Of a DNA stretch of 22,164 bases, positions 6,466 through 14,358 are shown piece after piece. This stretch comes from Caryophanales bacterium UBA6879 (GTDB taxonomy: Bacteria; Bacillota_I; Bacilli_A; RFN20; CAG-288). The notes beneath the pieces were generated by a model. It did no database searches and was not told the DNA's origin. It saw nothing but the letters and a program-made list of their open reading frames with translations. How positions within the stretch are numbered: the first letter of the stretch is position 1; each line of letters opens with the position of its first letter. Position numbers and translations under genes: made by a program. The stretch spans positions 1 through 22,164 of the forward strand of contig DKCH01000032.1 in the NCBI GenBank assembly GCA_002449135.1, given 5' to 3'.

Positions 6466-7269
6466 ATGGATATTTCTAAAAGTTTTAGTTTAAAAGGGAA
6501 AGTCGCCTGGGTTACTGGTGCTAGTTATGGAATCGGTTTTGGTATTGCTTCTGCATTTGCCAAAATGGGTGCAAAAATTGTTTTTAATGATCGCAACCAA
6601 GATAAATTAGAATTAGGTTTAAAATCATATAAAGAATTAGGTATTGACGCTTTCGGCGGTATTTGTGATGTTACTGATGAAAAAGCTGTTAAAGAATTTG
6701 TTAACAAAATCATTGAAAAATTTGGTCATCTTGATATTTTAGTTAATAATGCTGGTATCATAAAAAGAGTTCCAATGACTGAAATGCCAGTTGAAGATTT
6801 TAGACAAGTTATTGATATTGACCTTGTTGGTCCATTCATTTGCTCTAAAGCTGTAATTCCAAATATGATTAAAGAAGGTCATGGAAAAATTATCAATATT
6901 TGCTCAATGATGTCTGAATTAGGTAGAGAAACTGTTTCTGCCTATGCTGCTGCAAAAGGTGGCTTAAAAATGTTAACTAAAAACATTTGCTCTGAATATG
7001 GTATGTACAATATTCAATGTAATGGTATTGGTCCTGGTTATATTGCCACTCCTCAAACCGCTCCTTTAAGAGAAAGACAACCTGATGGTTCCCGTCATCC
7101 ATTCGATCAATTCATCGTTTCTAAGACACCAGCTGGAAGATGGGGTACTCCTGAAGATTTACAAGGTCCAGCAGTTTTCTTAGCTAGTGAAGCTTCTGAT
7201 TTTGTTAATGGTCATATTCTCTACGTTGATGGTGGTATTTTAGCTTATATTGGTAAACAACCTCAATAA
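6466..7269 (+). CDS. Gluconate 5-dehydrogenase-type short-chain dehydrogenase/reductase
   Basis: 267 residues from the ATG at 6466, chosen because GGAAAGGGG stands 5 nt upstream and because homologues begin with a short lead into FSLxGKVAxVTG. An in-frame ATG at 6442 would add eight residues and may be used if the mRNA is leaderless. SDR features are TGASYGIG (17-24, NAD(P) binding), NNAG (94-97), and catalytic Ser147, Tyr160 and Lys164 in SMMSELGRETVSAYAAAKGG. The C-terminal blocks QCNGIGPGYIATPQTAPLRE, QPDGSRHPFDQF and YVDGGILAYIGKQP are, from memory, nearly invariant in the gluconate 5-dehydrogenase (IdnO/Gno) family of gut Bacteroides and Firmicutes, which interconverts 5-ketogluconate and gluconate. 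KduD-like activity is the alternative. No uronate or gluconate genes flank it. Confidence 0.9.
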   Translation: MDISKSFSLKGKVAWVTGASYGIGFGIASAFAKMGAKIVFNDRNQDKLELGLKSYKELGIDAFGGICDVTDEKAVKEFVNKIIEKFGHLDILVNNAGIIKRVPMTEMPVEDFRQVIDIDLVGPFICSKAVIPNMIKEGHGKIINICSMMSELGRETVSAYAAAKGGLKMLTKNICSEYGMYNIQCNGIGPGYIATPQTAPLRERQPDGSRHPFDQFIVSKTPAGRWGTPEDLQGPAVFLASEASDFVNGHILYVDGGILAYIGKQPQ

Positions 7270-7294
7270 ATACTAATAAAATTTTATAAGAATT

Positions 7295-7327
7295 AAAGTC
7301 TCTAAATAAAAAACTAGAGACTTTTTT
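7295..7327 (+). terminator. Intrinsic terminator after the SDR gene
   Basis: The stem AAGTCTCTA / TAGAGACTT (9 bp) has a 10-nt A-rich loop and is followed by TTTTTT. It sits 26 nt after the SDR stop and 27 nt before the next ATG. Confidence 0.85.
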
Positions 7328-7353
7328 AAAATTTTAATTTAAACTTTAAAAGT

Positions 7354-8100
7354 ATGAACAAAAAATTTTTAACAACATGTATCTTATTATCTACACTATT
7401 ATGTTCTTGTAATTCTTCAATATTTGATAATCAAGAAGGAAAATTTGATATTAATTCAGTAAAAGAAGATTTAACTCCTTTAGTAGAACCTAGCATGGTA
7501 AATACTAAAAAAGGCGATAATAATAGTAATAATAACGTAACTCAGCGAATCAAAAAAAGTTACACCGAAGAAGGAAAAACAAACTATATTTACCATGTTT
7601 ATATTGGTAACAATTATGGTAATGAAGAAAACCCTGGCTCATATTGGTTTATGGAAACCAAAAAAGGAGAAGAATATATTTATCAAAAAGCTGTCGGTAT
7701 TCGTTCTGATGAAGAACTTTCTTTAGCAACTTATTATGAATCCACTAAAGAAGAATATGAGCAAGAAAAAAAGCTTTTAAACACTTATCAGTCAAAGGCC
7801 TTTGAACTTTATAATGAAATGCTTTCATATTTAAAAAAATATAAAGAAAACGACAATAAAAATCTTCCTTCTTTAGAATATAATTTTAAATATTATCAAA
7901 AACAAGGAACTTGGTATTATTCAATGTCATGTAATAATACTGAAACTAATAAATCATTTAACTACACTTGGGTTTATGATACTTTTACTAACGAAAATAA
8001 TAACAATAAAAGTGAAACTTATTTAAGATACATTTATTATAAAATTACAGATAACTCGACATTGAATTTTAATTTTGAAAATTATGATATTATTTTTTAA
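7354..8100 (+). CDS. Lipoprotein of unknown function
   Basis: 248 residues beginning MNKK, with a hydrophobic stretch and lipobox LCSC (lipidated Cys19), so it is predicted to be anchored outside the membrane. The mature part is very rich in Asn, Lys, Tyr and Glu, with an Asn/Ser-rich linker (about residues 50-65, GDNNSNNNVTQ) after the anchor. A helical Lys/Glu segment and Tyr/Trp-rich strands (GTWYYSMSCNN, NYTWVYDTF) come later. It has no domain I recognise. It has no relation that I can see by eye to the other lipoprotein at 241-657 beyond composition. There is no Shine-Dalgarno before ATG, and a terminator separates it from the SDR gene. It could alternatively start at a downstream Met, but that would lose the signal peptide. 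Confidence 0.8.
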   Translation: MNKKFLTTCILLSTLLCSCNSSIFDNQEGKFDINSVKEDLTPLVEPSMVNTKKGDNNSNNNVTQRIKKSYTEEGKTNYIYHVYIGNNYGNEENPGSYWFMETKKGEEYIYQKAVGIRSDEELSLATYYESTKEEYEQEKKLLNTYQSKAFELYNEMLSYLKKYKENDNKNLPSLEYNFKYYQKQGTWYYSMSCNNTETNKSFNYTWVYDTFTNENNNNKSETYLRYIYYKITDNSTLNFNFENYDIIF

Positions 8101-8195
8101 AAAATCAATGAAATTAAATAAATTTATTAAATATTAATTTATTTATTTTAAAATTTTAAATTTAAAAACTTTTTTTATTATTTTCCCTTAATACT

Positions 8196-8224
8196 TTAAT
8201 AATGAACGATTAATATATTATAAT
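8196..8224 (+). promoter_or_regulatory. Promoter of the adhE operon
   Basis: A perfect TATAAT (8219-8224) lies 17 nt after TTAATA (8196-8201). The leader of about 27 nt carries the ribosome site GAGGG, 6 nt before the ATG at 8258. No Rex-type palindrome (TTGTGA...TCACAA) is visible, although adhE is Rex-controlled in many Firmicutes. Confidence 0.6.
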
Positions 8225-8257
8225 AGAAGTTATGAAAGGACTTATACGAGGGTAATT

Positions 8258-10858
8258 ATGGAAAAAGTTTATGTCAAAGATGAAGAAAGTTTAAATCAAT
8301 TACTTTCTAATGTAAGAAAAGCGCAAGAAGAGTTTGCTACTTTCTCACAAGAAAAAGTTGATGAAATTTTCTACCAAGCAAGTCTTGCCGCAAATAAAAT
8401 GAGAATTCCATTAGCACAAATGGCAGCTGAGGAAACAAAGATGGGTGTAATGGAAGATAAGGTTATAAAAAACCATTTTGCAAGTGAATATATTTATAAC
8501 AAATATAAAAATTGGCAAACTGTTGGCACTGTTAAAAAAGATCCTTCTGCTGGTTATTATGAACTATTAGAACCAATTGGTGTAATTGCATGTATTGTTC
8601 CTACTACTAATCCTACTTCTACTGCAATTTTTAAAGCCTTACTTTGCTTAAAAACTAGAAATGGATGTATTTTTTCACCTCATCCAAGAGCTAAAAAATC
8701 AACAATTGAAGCTGCAAAAGTCGTCTTAAATGCCGCTATCAAAGCTGGGGCTCCTGAAGGTATTATCGGTTGGATTGATGAACCTAGTGTTCAACTTTCA
8801 AATTTACTAATGAGATCTTGCGATACTATCTTAGCTACTGGTGGTCCTGGTATGGTTAAAGCTGCCTATTCTTCTGGTAAACCTGCTATAGGCGTTGGTC
8901 CTGGTAACACTCCTGCAATTATTGATTCTTCTGCTGATTTAAAACTAGCGGCTAGCTCAATTATTCATTCTAAATCTTTTGATAATGGTATGATTTGTGC
9001 TTCTGAACAATCAGTAATTGTTTTAAAAGATGTTTATGATGAATTCAAAAAGACCTTAGAAGAATATGGCGGATACATTATTCCTCGTAAAGATCTAGAT
9101 AAAGTTAGACATACCATTGTTATTAACGGAACCCTAAATTCTAATATTGTTGGTCAAAAGGCAACTACTATTGCAAAAATGGCTGGCTTAGAAAATGTTC
9201 CTAGCGATCGTAAAGTTTTAATTGGTGAAGTAAAAGAAACTGATTTCAAAGAAGAATTCGCTCATGAAAAACTTTCACCTGTTTTAGCAATGTATAAAGC
9301 AGAAAACTTTGAAGAAGCAGTTAATATGGCTGAACATTTAATTGAACAAGGTGGTTTAGGTCACACTTCTTCTATTTATTTACATGAGCAAACTGAACAA
9401 GCTAAGATTGATTATTTTGCTAACAAAATGAAAACATGCAGAATCTTAGTAAATACTCCTTCTAGCCAAGGTGGTATAGGTGATTTATATAATTTTGAAT
9501 TAACACCTTCTTTAACCCTAGGTTGTGGTTCTTGGGGTGGTAACTCCATTTCTGAAAACGTTGGTGTTAATGCCTTGTTAAATCACAAACATGTCGCTGA
9601 AAGGAGAGAAAATATGTTGTGGATGAAATTACCTCACGATTTATATTTTAAGCGTGGAAGCTTAAAGCCAGCTTTAAGAGAATTAAAAGATGTTCATCAT
9701 AAATCTAGAGTAATGTTAATTACTGATCACTTCTTATTCGAATCTGGTTTTAGTAAATGCGTTACTGATATCTTAGAAGAATTAGGATTAACTTACCAAG
9801 TTTTCTTTGATGTCAGCCCTGATCCTACTTTAGCCTGTGCTAAACAAGGTGCTCATGAAATGAGCTTATTTAAGCCAGACTGTATTATTGCCTTAGGTGG
9901 TGGCTCTCCAATGGATGCTGGTAAAATTATGTGGATTATGTATGAACACCCAGAAGTCAATTTTGAAGATATGGCTATGGACTTCATGGATATTAGAAAA
10001 AGAGTCTATAATTTCCCTCAATTAGGAACTAAAGCTATGTTTGTAGCTATTCCTACTACCGCAGGTACTGGTTCAGAAGCTACTCCTTTTGCTATTATTA
10101 CTGATGAAAAGACCGGCACTAAATATCCTATTGCTGATTATGCATTAATGCCTAATATGGCTATAGTCGATGCTGATTTAATGATGAATATTCCTAAGGG
10201 TTTAACTAGAGCTAGCGGCGTTGATGTTTTAACTCACGCTATTGAAGCTTTAGTAAGTATGATGTCATCTGACTATACTGATCCATATGCTTTAAAAGCA
10301 GTAGATTTGGTCTTTAAATATCTCCCATCTGCTTATCATAATGGTTATAAAGATCCAAAAGCTAGAGAAGAAATGGCTTACGCTTCTTCCTTAGCTGGTA
10401 TTGCTTTTGCTAATGCTTTCTTAGGTATTGTCCACTCTTTAGGGCATAAATTAGGTGCTTATCACCATATCCCACATGGACTTTGTGTTTGTATGTGTTT
10501 AATTCCTGTAATGAAATTTAACGCTAGTGATAATCCTACAAAAATGGGAACCTTCCCTCAATATGATCATCCAAAAGCTTTAGAAAAATATGCCTCTTTA
10601 GGACGTTATTTAGGTTTAAGTGGTAAAGATGATTTAGAAGTATTTAATAAATTAATTGAAAAAATTAAAGATTTAAAGAAAGATATAGAAGTTCCAAGCT
10701 CAATTCAAGAGTATGGTATTAAAGAAGAAGATTTCTTAAAAACATTAGATGAAATGTCATTAGCCGCTTTTAACGACCAATGTACTGTTTCTAATCCACG
10801 TTATCCACTAGTAAGTGAAATTAAAGAATTATATTTAGAAGCCTACTATGGCAAATAG
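8258..10858 (+). CDS. adhE: Bifunctional acetaldehyde-CoA/alcohol dehydrogenase AdhE
   Basis: 866 residues, normal for AdhE (~870-890). The N-terminal aldehyde dehydrogenase domain (about 1-440) contains IGVIACIVPTTNPTSTAIFKAL, the NAD-binding ATGGPGMVKAAYSSGKPAIGVGPGN region and catalytic Cys247 in DNGMICASEQS. The C-terminal iron-dependent alcohol dehydrogenase domain (about 453-866) has ALGGGSPMDAGK, TTAGTGSEATPFAII and the iron-site stretch GIVHSLGHKLGAYHHIPHG. It converts acetyl-CoA to acetaldehyde and then ethanol, re-oxidising two NADH, and usually forms helical spirosomes. It heads a close-spaced run of four genes. The domain boundary carries an internal Shine-Dalgarno-like sequence before Met453 (9601-9616). 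Confidence 0.97.
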   Translation: MEKVYVKDEESLNQLLSNVRKAQEEFATFSQEKVDEIFYQASLAANKMRIPLAQMAAEETKMGVMEDKVIKNHFASEYIYNKYKNWQTVGTVKKDPSAGYYELLEPIGVIACIVPTTNPTSTAIFKALLCLKTRNGCIFSPHPRAKKSTIEAAKVVLNAAIKAGAPEGIIGWIDEPSVQLSNLLMRSCDTILATGGPGMVKAAYSSGKPAIGVGPGNTPAIIDSSADLKLAASSIIHSKSFDNGMICASEQSVIVLKDVYDEFKKTLEEYGGYIIPRKDLDKVRHTIVINGTLNSNIVGQKATTIAKMAGLENVPSDRKVLIGEVKETDFKEEFAHEKLSPVLAMYKAENFEEAVNMAEHLIEQGGLGHTSSIYLHEQTEQAKIDYFANKMKTCRILVNTPSSQGGIGDLYNFELTPSLTLGCGSWGGNSISENVGVNALLNHKHVAERRENMLWMKLPHDLYFKRGSLKPALRELKDVHHKSRVMLITDHFLFESGFSKCVTDILEELGLTYQVFFDVSPDPTLACAKQGAHEMSLFKPDCIIALGGGSPMDAGKIMWIMYEHPEVNFEDMAMDFMDIRKRVYNFPQLGTKAMFVAIPTTAGTGSEATPFAIITDEKTGTKYPIADYALMPNMAIVDADLMMNIPKGLTRASGVDVLTHAIEALVSMMSSDYTDPYALKAVDLVFKYLPSAYHNGYKDPKAREEMAYASSLAGIAFANAFLGIVHSLGHKLGAYHHIPHGLCVCMCLIPVMKFNASDNPTKMGTFPQYDHPKALEKYASLGRYLGLSGKDDLEVFNKLIEKIKDLKKDIEVPSSIQEYGIKEEDFLKTLDEMSLAAFNDQCTVSNPRYPLVSEIKELYLEAYYGK
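9601..9616 (+). promoter_or_regulatory. Internal ribosome-site-like sequence at the AdhE domain junction
   Basis: AAGGAGAGAAAATATG places a near-perfect Shine-Dalgarno 7 nt before the in-frame ATG at 9614 (Met453), exactly where the alcohol dehydrogenase domain begins (MLWMKLPHDLYFKRGS). The bases encode the conserved ERRENM, so this may be a codon-choice coincidence. Confidence 0.25.
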
Positions 10859-10867
10859 GAGAAAAAA

Positions 10868-11644
10868 ATGAAAGAACTTGGCAAAGTCTTATTACAAAGA
10901 CAAAATAAAACCATTTACCTTTCTAAAGATGAAAAATCTTTAATAAAGGTTTTTAACCACAACTTAGTTAAAAAAAGTGAAGTCTTACAAGAAGGTGTAG
11001 TACAAGCACGTGTGGAAGAATTAAATGCAATTAATTTACCACATGTCGAAGAAGTATCTACTTTAAATGATGATTGGTGCTTAGTTTCTTCCTATGTAGA
11101 AGGTGAAACATTAGCTGAAAAAATGAATAATGATCCTACTAATCTTTCAAAATATTTAGATGCTTTTGTAAAGCTCCAACTAGAAATGAATAAGCAAGAA
11201 GCTTTGAAATTACAATCTGTTAATTCCTTATTAGCTGAAAGAATTGATATGTTAGATCAAGAAATTTCTGCTTCTTCACGCTATGAATTACATGTTAGAC
11301 TTAATTCCTTAAAAAAAGCTAACAATTTAGTCCATTTTGATTTTACTCCTGAAAATATCATTGTTACTAGTGATAATAAGTTTTATATTATCGACTGGGC
11401 TCATGCTAGAAAAGGTGATCCAGTTTCTGATATTGCTTTAACTTATTTAAATTTCGTTTTAGATGGTAAACAAATAATTGCCGAAAACTATTTAAAACTC
11501 GTTCTAAGAAAGAGTCAAATAGCTAAACAAGAAGTCTTTAATTGGATTCCTTTAGTCTCCGCTTATAAACTCTCTAGAGGTAATTTAAGCGAAGAAAATA
11601 AAAAATATCTATTAGAGCAAACTAATGTTGCTGATTATCAATAA
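10868..11644 (+). CDS. APH/choline-kinase-like phosphotransferase
   Basis: 258 residues with a protein-kinase-like fold signature: catalytic loop LVHFDFTPENIIV (His156, Asp158, Asn163, the HxDxxxxN of the APH family PF01636) followed by FYIIDWAHARKGDPVSDIA (Asp176 equals the DFG aspartate). A two-residue hinge-like WCLVSSYVEGETL precedes it. The family includes aminoglycoside, homoserine, choline and fructosamine kinases, and the substrate cannot be read from sequence. The protein is short for an antibiotic kinase and lies inside a metabolic operon, so a metabolite-repair or small-molecule kinase seems more likely than resistance. It starts 9 nt after adhE with AGGAG in front, and overlaps the next gene by one base (TAATG). 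Confidence 0.85.
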   Translation: MKELGKVLLQRQNKTIYLSKDEKSLIKVFNHNLVKKSEVLQEGVVQARVEELNAINLPHVEEVSTLNDDWCLVSSYVEGETLAEKMNNDPTNLSKYLDAFVKLQLEMNKQEALKLQSVNSLLAERIDMLDQEISASSRYELHVRLNSLKKANNLVHFDFTPENIIVTSDNKFYIIDWAHARKGDPVSDIALTYLNFVLDGKQIIAENYLKLVLRKSQIAKQEVFNWIPLVSAYKLSRGNLSEENKKYLLEQTNVADYQ

Positions 11645-12114
11645 TGCAAAAAACTAACGCGTTAAGACTTTTAGATAAAGCCAAAATAAGTTATACTACT
11701 CAAACTTATAATTACACCGAAGATGATCTTTCTGGTCTTCATGTTATTAAAGAGCTAAATCAAGATGCAAAATTTGTTTATAAAACCCTTGTTTTAAAAG
11801 GTGATAAAACAGGTTATTTAGTATGTCTAATTCCTGTAGATAAGGAAATAGACTTAAAAAAACTTGCTAAACTTAGCCAAAACAAAAAAGTAGAAATGAT
11901 CCATGTTAGTGAATTAGAACACTTAACAGGTTATTTGCGTGGTGGCTGTTCACCTATTGGGATGAAAAAGCATTTTAAAACCTATGCAGATCAACATTTA
12001 CAAGATATTGATAAAGTTTTCATTTCTGCTGGGGTTAGAGGTGAACAAGTAAATTTAAAAAGCAGTGATTTAATAAAATTTTGTCAAATAACATTAGGTG
12101 ATGTTTGCCTATAA
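11644..12114 (+). CDS. ybaK: Cys-tRNA(Pro)/Cys-tRNA(Cys) deacylase, YbaK/EbsC family
   Basis: 156 residues, standard for YbaK. It contains KFVYKTLVLKGDKTGYLVCLIPVD, with the conserved lysine at position 47, and YLRGGCSPIGMKK (about 97-109), the substrate-pocket loop of the INS-like editing domain. The enzyme hydrolyses mischarged Cys-tRNA(Pro) in trans, protecting against prolyl-tRNA synthetase errors, and acts in the cytosol. Its ATG shares the A of the preceding stop (TAATG), so translation is probably coupled to the phosphotransferase gene. Members with ProX-like substrate preference are an alternative, but the GGCSPxG form favours YbaK. Confidence 0.92.
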   Translation: MQKTNALRLLDKAKISYTTQTYNYTEDDLSGLHVIKELNQDAKFVYKTLVLKGDKTGYLVCLIPVDKEIDLKKLAKLSQNKKVEMIHVSELEHLTGYLRGGCSPIGMKKHFKTYADQHLQDIDKVFISAGVRGEQVNLKSSDLIKFCQITLGDVCL

Positions 12115-12148
12115 AGTTATATAATAATTAATGTAAAAGGAGTTAAAT

Positions 12149-12607
12149 ATGATTGTAACTAACATTGATGATTTAAAAGAAGAAGATTATACTTCTAAAA
12201 ACTTAAAAGAAGCTATTCACTTTATTAAAACCCACGATTTACTCGCTCTTCCTTTAGGAAAAACTGTTATAGATGGTGATAATGTCTATTTAAATAGACT
12301 CTCTTATGAACCAAAAGAATTAGAACAAACTACTTTAGAAGGCCATTTACATTATTTAGACATCCAATTAGTAGTCTCTGGTGAAGAATCTATAGGTTAT
12401 GCTGATAGAAGAAAACAAGGAATCACTTCTAAAATCGCTTATAATCCAGTAAAGGATGTTGAAAAATTTGATGGTGAACTTGATGCTATTATTAAATTAA
12501 GAGCTGGTTTTATGGCTATTGTTTATCCAAATGATTTACATCAACCAATGATAAAGACTAAAGATGTTCATGTCGAGAAAGTCGTTGTTAAAGTTAAAGT
12601 AGACTAA
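12149..12607 (+). CDS. YhcH/YjgK/YiaL (DUF386) family beta-barrel protein
   Basis: 152 residues with family motifs EGHLHYLDIQLVVSGEESIGYADRR (about 64-88) and the metal-loop block IVYPNDLHQPMI (about 129-140). These single-domain cupin-like proteins are linked to sugar-acid and N-acyl-sugar metabolism in other bacteria (for example YiaL near 2,3-diketo-L-gulonate genes, NanQ as an anomerase near sialic acid genes). Anomerase or isomerase activity on a sugar is likely but unproven here. It has its own AAAGGAG ribosome site, lies 34 nt after ybaK and is followed by the structured element at 12627-12721. No sialic acid genes occur in the window. Confidence 0.88.
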   Translation: MIVTNIDDLKEEDYTSKNLKEAIHFIKTHDLLALPLGKTVIDGDNVYLNRLSYEPKELEQTTLEGHLHYLDIQLVVSGEESIGYADRRKQGITSKIAYNPVKDVEKFDGELDAIIKLRAGFMAIVYPNDLHQPMIKTKDVHVEKVVVKVKVD

Positions 12608-12626
12608 TTAAATAAATTAAATTAAT

Positions 12627-12721
12627 AATACCCTAAACTTAACTTAAAGTGGAGCCCTTACCTGTTTTATCTAGGATTATGGGTTCACCTCATTTTGATA
12701 CAAAAAGTTAGGGTATTTTTT
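12627..12721 (+). ncRNA. Unidentified structured RNA element ending in a terminator
   Basis: A 13-bp outer stem AATACCCTAAACTT / AAGTTAGGGTATT (one bulged A) closes a 64-nt interior and is followed by a TTTTTT run, so it ends in an intrinsic terminator. Inside, GGAGCCC (12651-12657) pairs with GGGTTC (12681-12686) and further bases to form a second helix, and CCT/AGG may add a short third one. The insert is far larger than a normal terminator loop. It resembles no riboswitch class I know: no purine, TPP, SAM, FMN, lysine, c-di-GMP, fluoride, Mn or NiCo landmarks, and not tRNA or SRP RNA. It lies between the end of the adhE operon and a metal-transporter gene. Confidence 0.5.
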
Positions 12722-12741
12722 ATTACTCAAAAGTTAATTTT

Positions 12742-12750
12742 TGGTAAAAT
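12742..12750 (+). promoter_or_regulatory. Extended -10 promoter for a leaderless ZIP transporter mRNA
   Basis: TGGTAAAAT is an extended -10 whose last base is 6 nt before the ATG at 12757, so the predicted +1 is the A of the start codon. A weak -35 (TTACTC, 12723-12728) lies 16 nt upstream. No Shine-Dalgarno is present. Confidence 0.6.
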
Positions 12751-12756
12751 AAAGTT

Positions 12757-13557
12757 ATGAATTTAACTCCTTTAAATATTACTATTATCTCATTATCTTT
12801 AATATTCATAGCGACAACTTTAGGCTCTATGCTCGTTTTCTTTTTTAAGAAGAATTTTTCTGATAAGACAAATAATATAATTATTGGTCTTGCTTCTGGA
12901 ATAATGATTGCTGCCTCTTTTTTTGGACTTTTAAATCCTGCTATTGAAGAAGCAACAAAAACATATCACAAACTAGCTTTTTTACCAGTAGTTGGTGGGT
13001 TCCTTTTTGGTGGTCTATTTTTATATTTACTTGATAAAATTATTCCTCATTTTCATAAAACAAGTGATGAAGAAGAAGGAATAAAAACAAATAAAATAAC
13101 TAAAAACACTAAATTTTTCTTAGCAGTTACGATGCATAACATCCCAGAAGGAATAGCTGTTGGATTAGCCTGTGGATTAGCTTTTACTAATCAAAGTGAA
13201 GTAGCAATGATGTCAGCCTTATCTTTAGCAATAGGTATCGCAATTCAAAATTTTCCTGAAGGAGCAGCAGTTTCTATTCCACTTTTAGAAGATGGATTAA
13301 GCAAAAATAAAGCTTTTTTAATTGGTGTTAGTTCAGGAATTGTTGAACCAATTTTTGGAATATTAACTTTCTTTCTAGCTTCATATTTAACAGTAACTTT
13401 ACCTTATTTATTAGCCTTCGCTGCTGGTGCTATGTTTTATGTTACCATTGAAGAATTACTTCCTGAAGCAAGAAGAGGAAATTATATACATTATGGCCTT
13501 TGGTCATTTATGATAGGTTTTGCAATAATGATGATTTTGGAAATTACTTTAAGCTAA
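12757..13557 (+). CDS. ZIP-family divalent metal transporter (GufA/ZupT type)
   Basis: 266 residues with about eight membrane helices. The paired metal-site motifs of ZIP helices 4 and 5 are intact: HNIPEG (127-132) and QNFPEG (164-169), the H/Q combination typical of the GufA/ZIP11 branch. A short hydrophilic loop HFHKTSDEEE (about 98-107) between helices 3 and 4 carries the His/acidic residues common there. It imports Zn, Mn or Fe; the substrate is not resolvable from sequence. It may connect with the iron regulator at 19090, but no GTTAGT/ACTAAC operator is seen in front. Its 3' end overlaps the convergent phosphatase gene by 9 bp. Confidence 0.9.
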   Translation: MNLTPLNITIISLSLIFIATTLGSMLVFFFKKNFSDKTNNIIIGLASGIMIAASFFGLLNPAIEEATKTYHKLAFLPVVGGFLFGGLFLYLLDKIIPHFHKTSDEEEGIKTNKITKNTKFFLAVTMHNIPEGIAVGLACGLAFTNQSEVAMMSALSLAIGIAIQNFPEGAAVSIPLLEDGLSKNKAFLIGVSSGIVEPIFGILTFFLASYLTVTLPYLLAFAAGAMFYVTIEELLPEARRGNYIHYGLWSFMIGFAIMMILEITLS

Positions 13558-14358
13558 ATAATTAGCTTTCAATTTTTCCATATCTTCATCATTGAATTTT
13601 AAAGCTTCTTTTCTAAAATTATTAAAAGATCCATAGTTTTTATCAATCAAATCAAAAAGATAAGTTATGTATTCTTCTTTAGCTAAATATAAATTAAAAT
13701 AACAAGTTTCTAAAAGTGGATTATTAATTTTTGTTTTCAAAAAACCGACCTTCTTATTAACATCTTCTAACACATACTTATTTGTAAGTAAATAATCTTC
13801 AATAATATCACTATTTGATACATTTAGAAGCTTTAAAATAAAAGCTGCAGCTATTCCTGCTCTATCTTTTCCAACTGAACAGTGAAAAAGTAAAGAGCCT
13901 TCTTGATGATCCTTTACTATTTGTAAAAACTCACTATACATCTTTAAACAATGCTTATCCAAAACAAAATAAGAATAAAGATTTTTCATATAAGAAATAC
14001 CATCACCTTGAGATAATACTCTATTAACAAAATCAATTAGTGCTTCTTTATCTGACATTTTTTCTTCATGAGTCATTCCCATATGCGAAGAGACAAGAAT
14101 AGGTTTTTCAATTAAATTAACACCTGATGGTAATAAATCAGGAGTTTGTTTCTTTTCAACTTCATTTCTTAAATCAATTACTAAATTTAAATTATATTCA
14201 TTTTTTAAAATATCTAAATCCTTTAAACTGGCATTAGATAATTTACCAGAACGAATTAATCTTTTTTCTTTAATTAATAAATTGTCTTGAGTTTTTATTC
14301 CTGTTAAATCACGAGTGTTTATTAAGCTTAAATTTTTTATCTTTTTTGAAGTATTCAT
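13549..14358 (-). CDS. Tyrosine-protein phosphatase, dual-specificity-like (Y_phosphatase3)
   Basis: 269 residues. The signature loop LLFHCSVGKDRAGIAAAF (Cys160 nucleophile, Arg166) matches the HCxxGKDRTG of bacterial/fungal phosphatases PF13350. The N-terminal LINTRDLTG followed by a RSGKL segment is the usual NFRDLGG...RSG start of this family, and IDLRNEVE is also typical. Related enzymes (Listeria LipA, Mycobacterium PtpB) dephosphorylate phosphotyrosine and phosphoinositides, but this one has no signal peptide and is probably cytosolic. Ala replaces the common Thr after Arg (DRAG). Only a weak AAGG lies close to the ATG. A TAAAAT box 8 nt upstream again suggests a near-leaderless start. 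Confidence 0.88.
   Translation of the reverse strand: MNTSKKIKNLSLINTRDLTGIKTQDNLLIKEKRLIRSGKLSNASLKDLDILKNEYNLNLVIDLRNEVEKKQTPDLLPSGVNLIEKPILVSSHMGMTHEEKMSDKEALIDFVNRVLSQGDGISYMKNLYSYFVLDKHCLKMYSEFLQIVKDHQEGSLLFHCSVGKDRAGIAAAFILKLLNVSNSDIIEDYLLTNKYVLEDVNKKVGFLKTKINNPLLETCYFNLYLAKEEYITYLFDLIDKNYGSFNNFRKEALKFNDEDMEKLKANYLA

Noticed and set aside
6525..6713. A 62-codon antisense frame inside the SDR gene
   Set aside because: Covered by a highly conserved gene; no start signals.
8116..8144. A/T-only hairpin (9 bp) after the second lipoprotein gene
   Set aside because: Too weak and compositionally expected to be called a terminator.
10868..11644. Aminoglycoside resistance gene
   Set aside because: Only the general APH catalytic motif is present; operon context and short length do not support a resistance role.
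12627..12721. tRNA or SRP RNA reading of the structured element
   Set aside because: No D-arm, anticodon arm or T-arm geometry and no GGAAGCAG-type SRP loop on either strand.
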